Assembly (NCBI GenBank): GCA_947625195.1
Contig: CANQNK010000002.1
Span: 78,236 to 142,235, forward strand
DNA: 64,000 bases
Direction: 5' to 3'
Source: an uncultured Clostridia bacterium
GTDB taxonomy: Bacteria > Bacillota > Clostridia > Oscillospirales > Ruminococcaceae
This document shows, one piece after another, positions 30,096 to 38,289 of the stretch. Under the pieces are notes generated by a model. That model searched no databases. It was not told the DNA's origin and saw only the letters and a list, made by a program, of their open reading frames with translations. The translations under genes were made by a program, and so were the position numbers. Within the stretch, counting starts at the first letter, position 1. Every line of letters starts with the position of its first letter.

Positions 30096-30253
30096 CTTCG
30101 GTACGTTAACACTGAATCTGTTGATATTGGTATGCCTTTTAAGCCGGCAGGCAAACATCAGCTTTCCGCCGATTTTTTACCGCGGACTTTGCTGCGATTT
30201 GCCGCCACATAAATTGAGCCGTTATTTAACAAATAATATATAGGAGGACTAAT

Positions 30254-30967
30254 ATGAAAGCACTTGACATTTATAAGGAACTTCAGTCTAATCCGTATCC
30301 GGGAAGGGGAATTGTCATCGGAAAGTCAGAGGACGGTAAAAAGGCGGTGACTGCGTATTTTATTATGGGAAGATCGGAAAACTCACGAAACCGTATCTTT
30401 ACGCCGACTGAGGACGGTATCAAGACCGAGGCATATGATCCCTCAAAGATTACCGATCCGCACCTTATCATCTATTCTCCGGTAAGGGTTCTGGGCAACA
30501 AGACCATCGTCACAAACGGAGATCAGACTGATACCATTTATGAGCTTATGGATAAGCAGCAGACCTTTGAGCAGGCGCTCAGGACAAGGAAGTACGAGGA
30601 CGACGCGCCGAATTACACGCCAAGGATTTCGGGAATAATGCACATAGAAAACGGAGAATATAATTACGCTTTTTCAATTATCAAGAGTGCAGACGGAGAT
30701 CCCGACTGCACAGAGAGATTCACTTATTCATATAACGATCCGTTAAACGGATTTGGCCATTTTATACATACGTATATGGGAGACGGGAATCCGCTTCCGA
30801 GCTTTGAGGGAGAGCCTAAAAAGGTAAAGATCCCAAACGATATAGACAGCTTTACAGACTCCCTTTGGGAAAGCTTGAATCAAGACAATAAGGTGTCGCT
30901 GTTTGTCAGGTTTATCGATATTGAATCCGGCAGCGTCGACACGAGAATTGTAAATAAAAATAAGTAG
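30254..30967 (+). CDS. purO: IMP cyclohydrolase, PurO type
   Basis: A 237-residue protein of the PurO-like IMP cyclohydrolase family first known from archaea, which closes FAICAR to IMP. The N-terminal NPYPGRGIVIG (about residues 13-23) and IMGRSENSRNR (about 39-49) are typical. The 158 bases upstream have no gene; AGGAGG precedes the ATG. The next gene is a stand-alone AICAR transformylase, so together they replace the fused bifunctional PurH used by most bacteria. Confidence 0.9.
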   Translation: MKALDIYKELQSNPYPGRGIVIGKSEDGKKAVTAYFIMGRSENSRNRIFTPTEDGIKTEAYDPSKITDPHLIIYSPVRVLGNKTIVTNGDQTDTIYELMDKQQTFEQALRTRKYEDDAPNYTPRISGIMHIENGEYNYAFSIIKSADGDPDCTERFTYSYNDPLNGFGHFIHTYMGDGNPLPSFEGEPKKVKIPNDIDSFTDSLWESLNQDNKVSLFVRFIDIESGSVDTRIVNKNK

Positions 30968-30982
30968 AAAAGGGGCAGAAAA

Positions 30983-32167
30983 ATGGCAAATGAAATGCTT
31001 TTAAAGTATGGCTGCAATCCAAATCAGAAGCCGTCGAAAGTATTTATGAAAAGCGGAGCTGAGCTTCCGATTAAGGTTTTGAATGGCAAGCCGGGATATA
31101 TAAATCTTCTCGACGCGTTTAACGGCTGGCAGCTTGTAAAGGAGCTTAAAAAGGCTACGGGGGTTTGTGCGGCAACATCATTTAAGCACGTTTCTCCGGC
31201 GGGAGCGGCAATAGGAAGACCGCTCAGTGATACGCTTAAGAAAATTTACTGGGTAGACGATTTGGGAGAGCTTTCTCCACTTGCCTGTGCTTATGCAAGG
31301 GCGAGAGGGGCGGACAGAATGTCGTCATATGGTGATTTTATAGCACTTTCCGACGAGTGCGACGTACCAACCGCAAGAATGATACAGAGGGAGGTTTCCG
31401 ACGGAGTAATAGCTCCGGGATACACGGCAGAAGCTCTTGAGATTTTAAAGAGCAAGCGCAAAGGAACTTATAATATAATAAGGATCGATGAAAGCTATGT
31501 GCCTGAAAGTATTGAAACAAAGGATGTTTACGGAGTGACCTTTGAACAGGGAAGGAACGAGCTTGACATAAACAAAGAGATGATTATGTCAAATATCGTG
31601 ACTGAAAACAAGGATATTCCCAAGGACAAGATGGAGGACTTGATCATTTCGCTTATCACGCTTAAGTACACACAGTCCAATTCGGTTTGCTATGTAAAGG
31701 ACGGTCAGGCTATAGGAATAGGAGCGGGACAGCAGTCGCGAATCCACTGTACGCGCCTTGCGGGAAATAAGGCGGACAACTGGTGGCTGAGGCAGTCGCC
31801 GCAGGTATTGTCGCTTGATTTTGTGGACGGAATACGCCGCCCGGACAGAGATAACGCAATAGACGTATACATTTCCGATGAGTATGAGGACGTGCTCAAA
31901 GAGGGCGAGTGGCAGAGAATTTTCAAGACAAAGCCGCCGGTATTCACAAGAGAAGAGAAAAAGGAGTGGCTTGAAAAGAACACCGATGTGTGCCTTGGTT
32001 CTGATGCGTTCTTCCCATTCGGTGATAACATTGAGAGGGCGAGAAAGAGCGGCGTATGCTACATTGCGGAGCCGGGCGGCTCCATAAGAGACGACAACGT
32101 AATCGAGACCTGTAACAAATACGGTATCGCGATGTCGTTTACGGGAATAAGACTGTTCCACCACTGA
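30983..32167 (+). CDS. purH: AICAR transformylase, stand-alone (PurH formyltransferase domain)
   Basis: Transfers a formyl group from 10-formyl-THF to AICAR. The 394-residue protein contains only the AICARFT part of PurH: NPNQKP near residue 10, the K-H active-site motif ATSFKHVSPAG (about 64-74), NSVCY and GIGAGQQSRI (about 230-260), and DAFFPFGDNIE. The IMP cyclohydrolase domain is missing and supplied by the upstream purO gene 15 bases away. The symbol is given for the formyltransferase half only. Confidence 0.92.
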   Translation: MANEMLLKYGCNPNQKPSKVFMKSGAELPIKVLNGKPGYINLLDAFNGWQLVKELKKATGVCAATSFKHVSPAGAAIGRPLSDTLKKIYWVDDLGELSPLACAYARARGADRMSSYGDFIALSDECDVPTARMIQREVSDGVIAPGYTAEALEILKSKRKGTYNIIRIDESYVPESIETKDVYGVTFEQGRNELDINKEMIMSNIVTENKDIPKDKMEDLIISLITLKYTQSNSVCYVKDGQAIGIGAGQQSRIHCTRLAGNKADNWWLRQSPQVLSLDFVDGIRRPDRDNAIDVYISDEYEDVLKEGEWQRIFKTKPPVFTREEKKEWLEKNTDVCLGSDAFFPFGDNIERARKSGVCYIAEPGGSIRDDNVIETCNKYGIAMSFTGIRLFHH

Positions 32168-32217
32168 TAAACTATTATTAGGCAGTTTGTAAAAAATAAA
32201 AACATAGGAGGATAATT

Positions 32218-32880
32218 ATGATTAAGAAAGTTATCGCATTTTGTGCGTGTGCAGCTATGGCGTTATCGCTTGCAGCCTGTTCAGACGTAACCAATAACGA
32301 AGAAAATTTAAAAAACGGAAACACAACCTCGACGACCACAAACCCGGGCTCAGCTTCGGGAACAAACGATTCTGATTCTTCAGATTCAATGTCTGGAGGC
32401 TCTGGAGCAGACAGTTCCAACGTGACTATCGTTGACGGTGAGATAGATACGCTTTATTACGACATTGATGTTGGCGACAACTGGGATCTCAGCACGGGAA
32501 ACGATTCGCTGTTAATGCTTATGAGAAAGGGTGAAAATGAAGAGGAGAGTGCATCTAATATTTCTATTATGTACACCACTCAGTTCGGTGGTATGACAGC
32601 AGACCAGTGCCTAGACGCTTTAGTTAAACAGTACAATGGAATGGACGGTTACATGGTTGAGTCCTCTGAAACAAAGAAAATAGACGATTACAATGTCTGC
32701 GAGGTTGTTCTTTCGACCAGCCTTTCGGGTAAGACTGCGAAAATCAAGCAGATTTGTATACTTGACGATGAAAACGATCAGAACGCTGTCATCATGACCT
32801 TTACGGCGCTTTCGGATTACTACGACGCTATAATTGACGAGGTAGACAGAATGGCTGCCTCTGTTGATTTTGAAAATTAG
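32218..32880 (+). CDS. Lipoprotein of unknown function
   Basis: A 220-residue protein with a lipoprotein signal peptide: two Lys, a hydrophobic core, and lipobox LAAC with Cys21. A Ser/Thr/Gly/Asp-rich linker follows (about residues 30-65), then a globular domain with alternating hydrophobic strands resembling PsbP-like/DUF-type extracytoplasmic folds, though I cannot assign one. AGGAGG precedes the ATG and a strong terminator follows, so it is probably a single-gene unit or the tail of the purine transcript. Confidence 0.75.
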   Translation: MIKKVIAFCACAAMALSLAACSDVTNNEENLKNGNTTSTTTNPGSASGTNDSDSSDSMSGGSGADSSNVTIVDGEIDTLYYDIDVGDNWDLSTGNDSLLMLMRKGENEEESASNISIMYTTQFGGMTADQCLDALVKQYNGMDGYMVESSETKKIDDYNVCEVVLSTSLSGKTAKIKQICILDDENDQNAVIMTFTALSDYYDAIIDEVDRMAASVDFEN

Positions 32881-32895
32881 TGTAACGCTAAAAAA

Positions 32896-32931
32896 TTAAG
32901 TCAGGCGAGTAAAATCGCCTGACTTTTTTGT
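32896..32931. terminator. Terminator after the lipoprotein gene, probably bidirectional
   Basis: A perfect 11-bp stem (32898-32908 with 32915-32925) with a 6-base loop and seven T on the forward strand. On the reverse strand it is followed by TTAATTTTTT, so it may also stop transcription from pyrB. Confidence 0.88.
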
Positions 32932-33004
32932 TTTTGATACTGGAGCATTTTCTGTTTTTACATCTTTAAAAAGCTTTGTATATAATAAGATAATTTGTAA
33001 TAAG

Positions 33005-34078
33005 CTAAAGAAGAGTACGCTCGTTACAGAATTCGCATTCTACGTTGTCACCGATGCCGATAAAGGATTTTGGCAGATAGTTTTCAGAATTAGTTATGCA
33101 GCCTGGGTTTGAACAGCACACCCCGGGATACTCTTTTCCGCGAAGAAGCTGTATATGCCTTTTTTTATCAGAAAGCATAGTCATAATAAGCGCCATTCTT
33201 ATGAACATTCCGTATTTTGCCTGCTTAAAATAAACGGCTCTCTCGTCCTTGTCTACCTCAACCGAAATTTCGTCCACACGGGGAAGGGGATGCAAAACCT
33301 TTAAGTCAGGCTTTGATAAAGACAGTTTTGCGGTGTCAAGCACGTAGGTGTCTTTCTGCTCAATATATTCTGCCTCAGAAGCAAACCGCTCCCGCTGGAT
33401 TCGTGTCATATATAAAACATCAAGCTCGCCGATCACCTCTTCAAGCGACTCGACCTCCTTATAGCTTACGCCGTGAACCGAAAGTATATCCTTTATGTAC
33501 TGAGGCATTTTTAGCTGCGGGGTCGATATGAATACAAACGAGTTGCCCTTGTAGCAGGACATTGCCTTTACAAGAGAGTGAACCGTACGCCCGAATTTCA
33601 AATCGCCGCATACTCCGATTTTCAAATTTCCAAGAGTTCCCTTTTCAAGCCAGAGCGTGAGCAGGTCGGTAAGCGTTTGCGTCGGGTGAAGGTGTCCGCC
33701 GTCTCCAGCATTTATAACCGGACAGTCTGCTGTAAGCGCCGCCGCTTTTGCCGCTCCAGGCTGCGGGTGGCGTATTACCAGAACATCGGCATAGCCCGAA
33801 ACTATTCGTGTGGTGTCCATAAGGTTTTCGCCCTTTGAAACCGACGAGGTGGACGGATTATCAAAGCCGATAAGCGAACCTCCTAAGCGAAGCATCGCAG
33901 TCTGAAACGACATCTGCGTTCTTGTTGACGGCTCGTAAAAAAGAGTCGCCATTATCTTGCCCTCGCACGCCTTTGAGTATTTTTTGGGGTTCCGATAGAT
34001 GTCTGCGCCGAGCTCTAAAAGCTCATTCCAGAATTTTACGGGGAAGTCGTTAAGATCGATAAGGTGCAGATGCTTCAT
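33005..34078 (-). CDS. pyrB: Aspartate carbamoyltransferase PyrB with C-terminal PyrI-type zinc domain
   Basis: Carbamoylates aspartate in pyrimidine synthesis. The catalytic part shows the carbamoyl-phosphate motif FYEPSTRTQMSF (about residues 48-59), RHPQPGAA (about 103-110), HPTQTL (about 131-136) and LHPLPRVDEI (about 266-275). At residues 322-351 there is an extra domain with four cysteines, C-x4-C-x20-C-x2-C, closely resembling the zinc-binding domain of the regulatory chain PyrI (C-x4-C-x23-C-x2-C in E. coli). The nucleotide-binding allosteric half of PyrI is absent. RBS AAAGGAATGG precedes the start. It is the last of four reverse-strand genes, 18 bases after the rnmV-like gene. Confidence 0.93.
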   Translation of the reverse strand: MKHLHLIDLNDFPVKFWNELLELGADIYRNPKKYSKACEGKIMATLFYEPSTRTQMSFQTAMLRLGGSLIGFDNPSTSSVSKGENLMDTTRIVSGYADVLVIRHPQPGAAKAAALTADCPVINAGDGGHLHPTQTLTDLLTLWLEKGTLGNLKIGVCGDLKFGRTVHSLVKAMSCYKGNSFVFISTPQLKMPQYIKDILSVHGVSYKEVESLEEVIGELDVLYMTRIQRERFASEAEYIEQKDTYVLDTAKLSLSKPDLKVLHPLPRVDEISVEVDKDERAVYFKQAKYGMFIRMALIMTMLSDKKRHIQLLRGKEYPGVCCSNPGCITNSENYLPKSFIGIGDNVECEFCNERTLL

Positions 34079-34096
34079 AAAACCATTCCTTTCAGC

Positions 34097-34693
34097 TTAA
34101 GTATTATTCATATCAGAAGAAATTTTCCTGAGAGCCTTTGTAAGCTCGTCCATTGAATAGCATTTGTTTAACACATCAAGCATAGCTTTTGTAGATACGA
34201 GCTCGGGCAGACCAAGCGCTTTTAACAGCGCTTTTCTTTTGCTGTTTGCGCCTTTTGTTCCCGCAAGGCCCAGATCATACAAATCAATACTTGTGATACT
34301 TTCATTTCTTTTTTTGCTGCAAAGTGCGCCTGAGGATTTAAATGCTTTTATCAGAATTTCTGCTGAGATGCCCTCAACGCCGAGCTTTCCCTCCTTTGAG
34401 GGTTTGTCCTTACGCTTTTCCTTGCCGAAAACGTCGGGGATATACACATTTGTTATCTTATCGCTGTCAACAAAGCTCTTTATATAATTTCGTATCTGAA
34501 ACCCGGCAGTATCCGAATCTGTAAGTATGATTATCCCAGATTTCTCAGCATAAAACTTTATCAGTCTGCGCTTTTCTTCATTTTTATAAAGCTCAAAGCC
34601 ATTTGTCTGGATGATAACGCCCTCTATCACCGACGAAAGCTTTATCTTATCGTACTTGCCTTCTACGATTATCGCTTTATCAGTATACAGCAT
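34097..34693 (-). CDS. rnmV: RNase M5-like Toprim protein with DUF4093 domain
   Basis: A 198-residue protein with an N-terminal Toprim domain: IIVEGKYD (Glu near residue 11) and ILTDSDTAG (about 56-64). The C-terminal half fits the DUF4093 region of ribonuclease M5, the enzyme that matures 5S rRNA in Firmicutes. The start overlaps holA by 14 bases and lacks a strong RBS, suggesting coupling to holA translation. RNase M5 usually neighbours ksgA; here it lies between holA and pyrB, so the orthology is likely but not certain. Confidence 0.78.
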   Translation of the reverse strand: MLYTDKAIIVEGKYDKIKLSSVIEGVIIQTNGFELYKNEEKRRLIKFYAEKSGIIILTDSDTAGFQIRNYIKSFVDSDKITNVYIPDVFGKEKRKDKPSKEGKLGVEGISAEILIKAFKSSGALCSKKRNESITSIDLYDLGLAGTKGANSKRKALLKALGLPELVSTKAMLDVLNKCYSMDELTKALRKISSDMNNT

Positions 34694-35741
34694 CGTTATC
34701 TGTTCCCGCTATTTTTGCTATCGCCTTTTGAAAGATTATGTCCGGAGGGGTGCGCTTTGATTTTAAGGCAAAGTCCGCCTCTGACAAAACCGAAAGGCAG
34801 CGCCTTATATCTGAAAGTGTGTGCTTTCGGCATAGCCTGTATGCGTTTTTTGCCCGAAACTGCAAATTTGCAGGGTAGGAGAAATCATCAATCAGATTTT
34901 GCTCTGTTGCACCCGTTTCACGCGCAAGCTTAGCTCTGTATATGTCGACGAACGCGCCGTTTACAGAGGAAAGCGCGGCAATATAGTCCTCAGGTTTTCT
35001 GCAAAGGTCCTTGAGTATTAAAAACGCTGCGTCTGCGTTTTTTGAAACTATTTCGCTTGCGAGCTTGAATGAATCAGCCTCAGTTTTCAAAACGCACAGA
35101 AGGTCAATATCCTCTTTTGTGATCTCACCCGACTGCTTATAAAAAATCAACTTTGAAAGCTCGTTATTTATAACCGATAGATTGCAAAGCGAGATCTGTG
35201 CAAGGTAAGCCGCGTTATTATAGGATATTGAAAGCCCTGCCTTAGAAAGCTTTGAGGATATCAAAGCGGCAAGCTCGGACGCAGTTTTCAGCTTAAACTC
35301 CACCACAGAGCCTTTTTTTTCACAGAATTTTGAAAAAGATGCCCAATCCTTATTAAGCGCGGTTTTGCTTCGGTATACATCTATTCCGGTTATATAAATG
35401 ATGACGGTCACGGTTTCATCAAGGTCGTTTAGTATATCCTTAAAAAAGTCGAAGTCGCTCTTTTTGAAGTCGTTAATATACAAATCATTTATGACTATGA
35501 CCGTTCTTTCGCAAAACATAGGACACGCCTGAGCCGAATCTGAAAACTGTATAAAGTCAAAGTCCTTTCCGGTAAAGCGGTGAAGGTTCAAGTCCTCCGC
35601 CTCTTTTGGCATTATCTTGCTTATAAGGCGCTTTGTGTAGGATTCTACTGCGTTTATATCGCGTCCGTAAAAAAGGTAGAGGCTGTCTATTTTTCCGCTT
35701 TTTATTTTTGAAGCAAGGGCCTTATCGGTCAAAACGGGCAT
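34680..35741 (-). CDS. holA: HolA, DNA polymerase III delta subunit
   Basis: A 353-residue AAA+-like clamp-loader subunit that opens the sliding clamp. The N-terminus LYLFYGRD (about residues 20-27) matches the degenerate P-loop of delta, and the helical C-terminal collar region contains the AKNAYRLCRKH stretch typical of Firmicutes HolA. RBS GAAAGGAGAGG. Placed directly after comEC, the usual comEC-holA order in Firmicutes. The dnaX partner is encoded about 18 kb downstream. Confidence 0.9.
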   Translation of the reverse strand: MPVLTDKALASKIKSGKIDSLYLFYGRDINAVESYTKRLISKIMPKEAEDLNLHRFTGKDFDFIQFSDSAQACPMFCERTVIVINDLYINDFKKSDFDFFKDILNDLDETVTVIIYITGIDVYRSKTALNKDWASFSKFCEKKGSVVEFKLKTASELAALISSKLSKAGLSISYNNAAYLAQISLCNLSVINNELSKLIFYKQSGEITKEDIDLLCVLKTEADSFKLASEIVSKNADAAFLILKDLCRKPEDYIAALSSVNGAFVDIYRAKLARETGATEQNLIDDFSYPANLQFRAKNAYRLCRKHTLSDIRRCLSVLSEADFALKSKRTPPDIIFQKAIAKIAGTDNDAVY

Positions 35742-35761
35742 AAAAACCTCTCCTTTCTATT

Positions 35762-37696
35762 TCAGAAAACACGCTTTTCATTCAGTATATCATATTTCAC
35801 TCCGTTTTGCAACGAGTATTTGTTCGATATTTCATCCTCAAGGGTAATTTTTGCGTCCTCGTAAAAGGTGTAGCTTTTTCCTGCGTACTTCACTGTCAGC
35901 GCACCGTCTTTTTCGCTGGCCTGAATGTCAAGAGACGTAATGGTTATATCGCTTTGCGCAATAGATTCATACGACAGTATTTTGGCGCTTAGATTATCCT
36001 TGTAATACGCCGCAGAGTGCGATGGGTTTTTGCACAAAAACAGGTCGGCAGATTTGACAAGGCTTTGCTCTAAAATCTCGTTTACGGCACCCGCGGAGCC
36101 GTTTTTTCCGCTTATGTCAAAAACTGCCGAGTAGTCGCTGCTTACTGCGACCAGCGCAGAGCCGGAGTTTTTTGCTATGTAGTAAAGGGAAAGGCTATCA
36201 GGGGACAGCACTTTGCTTAATATCGACAGCGAGAATGCAAGGCTTAAGACCGAGTATGACCGCATCAACACGCCGGTGAGGGTTTTTGTTTTTATAAGGA
36301 AAACCAGCACGGATACGCAGCATACACCCACAAGTATATTAACAAAAGCATTTCCCGTGCCAATATACGAAAAGGGAAGTTTTGAAAGCAGTCCGCTTAC
36401 CTTTAAAACCGCGTTTACAGGGACGGAAGCCAGAAACAGCAGGGGATTTGCGATAAGCGAAAATCCTCCGGTCAGGGCCACCAAAGCGGTGAGGGCAAGC
36501 GAAAACGTGCAAAGGGGGATAAGCAGTATATTTGAGACCGGCGAAATGAGAGAAACCTCGTTAAAACAAAAAAGTGATATGGGGATAGTTACAAGGCTTG
36601 CCGTAACAGACGGGGTGATAACTGACATAAGCGTTAAAAATCTGTGTCCAGAGAAACGCTTTAATATGAGAGGCGATACGACCGATACGGCAAACGCTCC
36701 CGCAAATGACAGTATGAATGATACGCTTCTTGCCGCGTACGGCGAAAAAAGCAGTATAATCACTGCGCTTAGTCCAAGAGAGTTGAGCGGATCCGGGCGG
36801 CGTTTGAAAATCCACGACGAGTGTATAAGCGCAGACATAAGCGCCGCTCTTAAAACAGATACACTTGCTCCTGCAAAAATTACAAACGCTGCTATTGAGA
36901 TCAGGGTCGCTATGCTGATAAGCTTTTTATTCTTTATAATAAGCGATAATACAGTATAAATTAGCGACGTAACTATTACAAGGTGTGTTCCCGATAGCGC
37001 AAAAATATGCCCAAGTCCTGAACGGTAAAGTATCTGCCTTGTGCCGCTGTCAAGCTGCGATTTGTCTGAGCAGAGCATCGCCCCTAAAAAACCGCCGGCG
37101 TCTGTAGGCAAAAAGGAGGTTATCTTATCAAAAAGAAAATCGCGGTAGTTTAAAATCATTCGTTTGACAGAAAACTCAACCGGCGTAATCTCAATGCCAG
37201 TTACATCTCCGCCTTCAAGATATATTCCTTTAGAGGCGTAATAATTCTGTGAGGCGAAATCTACAGTGTTTTGAATTTCGTTTACGCTCCCGGTGATTTT
37301 TACTTTGTCGTAATAGTCTACATCATAAGCATCGGTATAAAAGCTTATCTCACAGTCAGTACCGTTGATCTCGCCGTAAACGTCAAGCCGCATTGTATCT
37401 GAAGATAAATAAGTAAAGTCTGTCACCAATCCTCTCATAGTAACCTGCTTTCCGGAGTAAGACAAAACAGGGGATTTTTGAAAGCAGGTATAAAAAGCGT
37501 TTGCCGCAAACGCAGCCGCAATACTTACGCATACGGTTAAAATGGCAGCTCGTCCGGTTCTTAATATAAAAAATAACGCCGCCGAAGCGCACAGCACGGC
37601 AGCGGACACAACAAAAGACGCTGTTAAAGATAAAAAAGAAGCAGCAAACATGGCGGCAGCATACGAGATCCCGATATACGCCATCTTTCGCTTCAT
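35762..37696 (-). CDS. comEC: ComEC/Rec2 family DNA uptake channel protein, short C-terminus
   Basis: A 644-residue polytopic membrane protein. It has an N-terminal DUF4131 region with two or three membrane spans and a soluble OB-like section (about 60-165), followed by the competence domain with the signature LGHIFALSGTHLVIV (about residues 229-243) and about eight further spans to near residue 490. Bacillus ComEC is about 775 residues with a C-terminal metallo-beta-lactamase-like domain; here the tail after the last span is only about 150 residues and lacks an HxHxDH motif, so the hydrolase part is degenerate. RBS AAAAAGGAGC precedes the ATG. Confidence 0.9.
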   Translation of the reverse strand: MKRKMAYIGISYAAAMFAASFLSLTASFVVSAAVLCASAALFFILRTGRAAILTVCVSIAAAFAANAFYTCFQKSPVLSYSGKQVTMRGLVTDFTYLSSDTMRLDVYGEINGTDCEISFYTDAYDVDYYDKVKITGSVNEIQNTVDFASQNYYASKGIYLEGGDVTGIEITPVEFSVKRMILNYRDFLFDKITSFLPTDAGGFLGAMLCSDKSQLDSGTRQILYRSGLGHIFALSGTHLVIVTSLIYTVLSLIIKNKKLISIATLISIAAFVIFAGASVSVLRAALMSALIHSSWIFKRRPDPLNSLGLSAVIILLFSPYAARSVSFILSFAGAFAVSVVSPLILKRFSGHRFLTLMSVITPSVTASLVTIPISLFCFNEVSLISPVSNILLIPLCTFSLALTALVALTGGFSLIANPLLFLASVPVNAVLKVSGLLSKLPFSYIGTGNAFVNILVGVCCVSVLVFLIKTKTLTGVLMRSYSVLSLAFSLSILSKVLSPDSLSLYYIAKNSGSALVAVSSDYSAVFDISGKNGSAGAVNEILEQSLVKSADLFLCKNPSHSAAYYKDNLSAKILSYESIAQSDITITSLDIQASEKDGALTVKYAGKSYTFYEDAKITLEDEISNKYSLQNGVKYDILNEKRVF

Positions 37697-37758
37697 AAAA
37701 ACAGCTCCTTTTTATAGTGTAAAGGATTTTTAATAAATTATTTGTTGCTGATAACCTA

Positions 37759-37787
37759 ATTATAACACGCCGTGAAAAATAAAGCAA
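37759..37787 (-). promoter_or_regulatory. Candidate promoter for comEC-holA-rnmV-pyrB
   Basis: On the reverse strand TTGCTT (37787-37782) and TATAAT (37764-37759) are spaced by 17 bases, about 60 bases upstream of the comEC start. Confidence 0.6.
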
Positions 37788-37931
37788 GCAAATATATGTT
37801 AATTCATAAAAACTGTTTTGGATTTACAATGGATATGTTACAAACAGATAAGAATAATATATCCGGTTTTCAACAATTGATCTAATACCTCACGCGGGAA
37901 TTTTCAGCCGAGAGAACAAATAGGGTAATTA

Positions 37932-38126
37932 TTATAATCTCTTCTGTAAATATATAATTTCTTTTAAATCCTCAAACAAAAGCATGATGTCATAAAAGTA
38001 TTCGTTGTCTTTTCTGTGAGAGCGTTCCACCTTACCGTTATGTCTTGGAGTATATGGTATGATAAGCTTGCGGCAGATACCTAATTCTTTCAGCCGGATC
38101 TTAAAAGAGCCATATCGTTCTCTTTT
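37932..38126 (-). pseudogene. Decayed DDE transposase fragment
   Basis: Reverse-strand translation gives an uninterrupted stretch reading ...RLKELGICRKLIIPYT and PRHNGKVERSHRKDNEYFY, which is the C-terminal part of the integrase core of IS481/IS3-like transposases common in Clostridia, including the catalytic Glu of the DDE triad in the NGKVERSHR motif. A stop follows shortly after, and upstream the frame is broken by stops. No start, terminal inverted repeats or intact copy are seen, so it is a relic. It occupies much of the 590-base gap between comEC and the topoisomerase genes; the rest of that gap holds the two divergent promoters and nothing else recognisable. Confidence 0.8.
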
Positions 38127-38225
38127 TTACTTTCACCATGCTTCTTTTAAAACTCAAAGCCTTTGTAAGTATTAAAAAAATTTCAACCAGTATACACAAT
38201 TTTTTACAAATCTTGTGGTGCGGTG

Positions 38226-38255
38226 TTTACAAAACCATACATTTTGTGGTATACT
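38226..38255 (+). promoter_or_regulatory. Promoter for the divergent topoisomerase pair
   Basis: TTTACA (38226-38231) and TATACT (38250-38255), 18-base spacer, 34 bases before the start codon. Confidence 0.65.
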
Positions 38256-38289
38256 ATTGTGTAGTGTACAATTGACAAGGAGATAAAAT

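Noticed and set aside
30096..30253. Possible riboswitch or terminator between purN and purO
   Set aside because: Only imperfect GC-rich pairings (around 30145-30180) can be drawn, none with a convincing terminator tail or known aptamer core.
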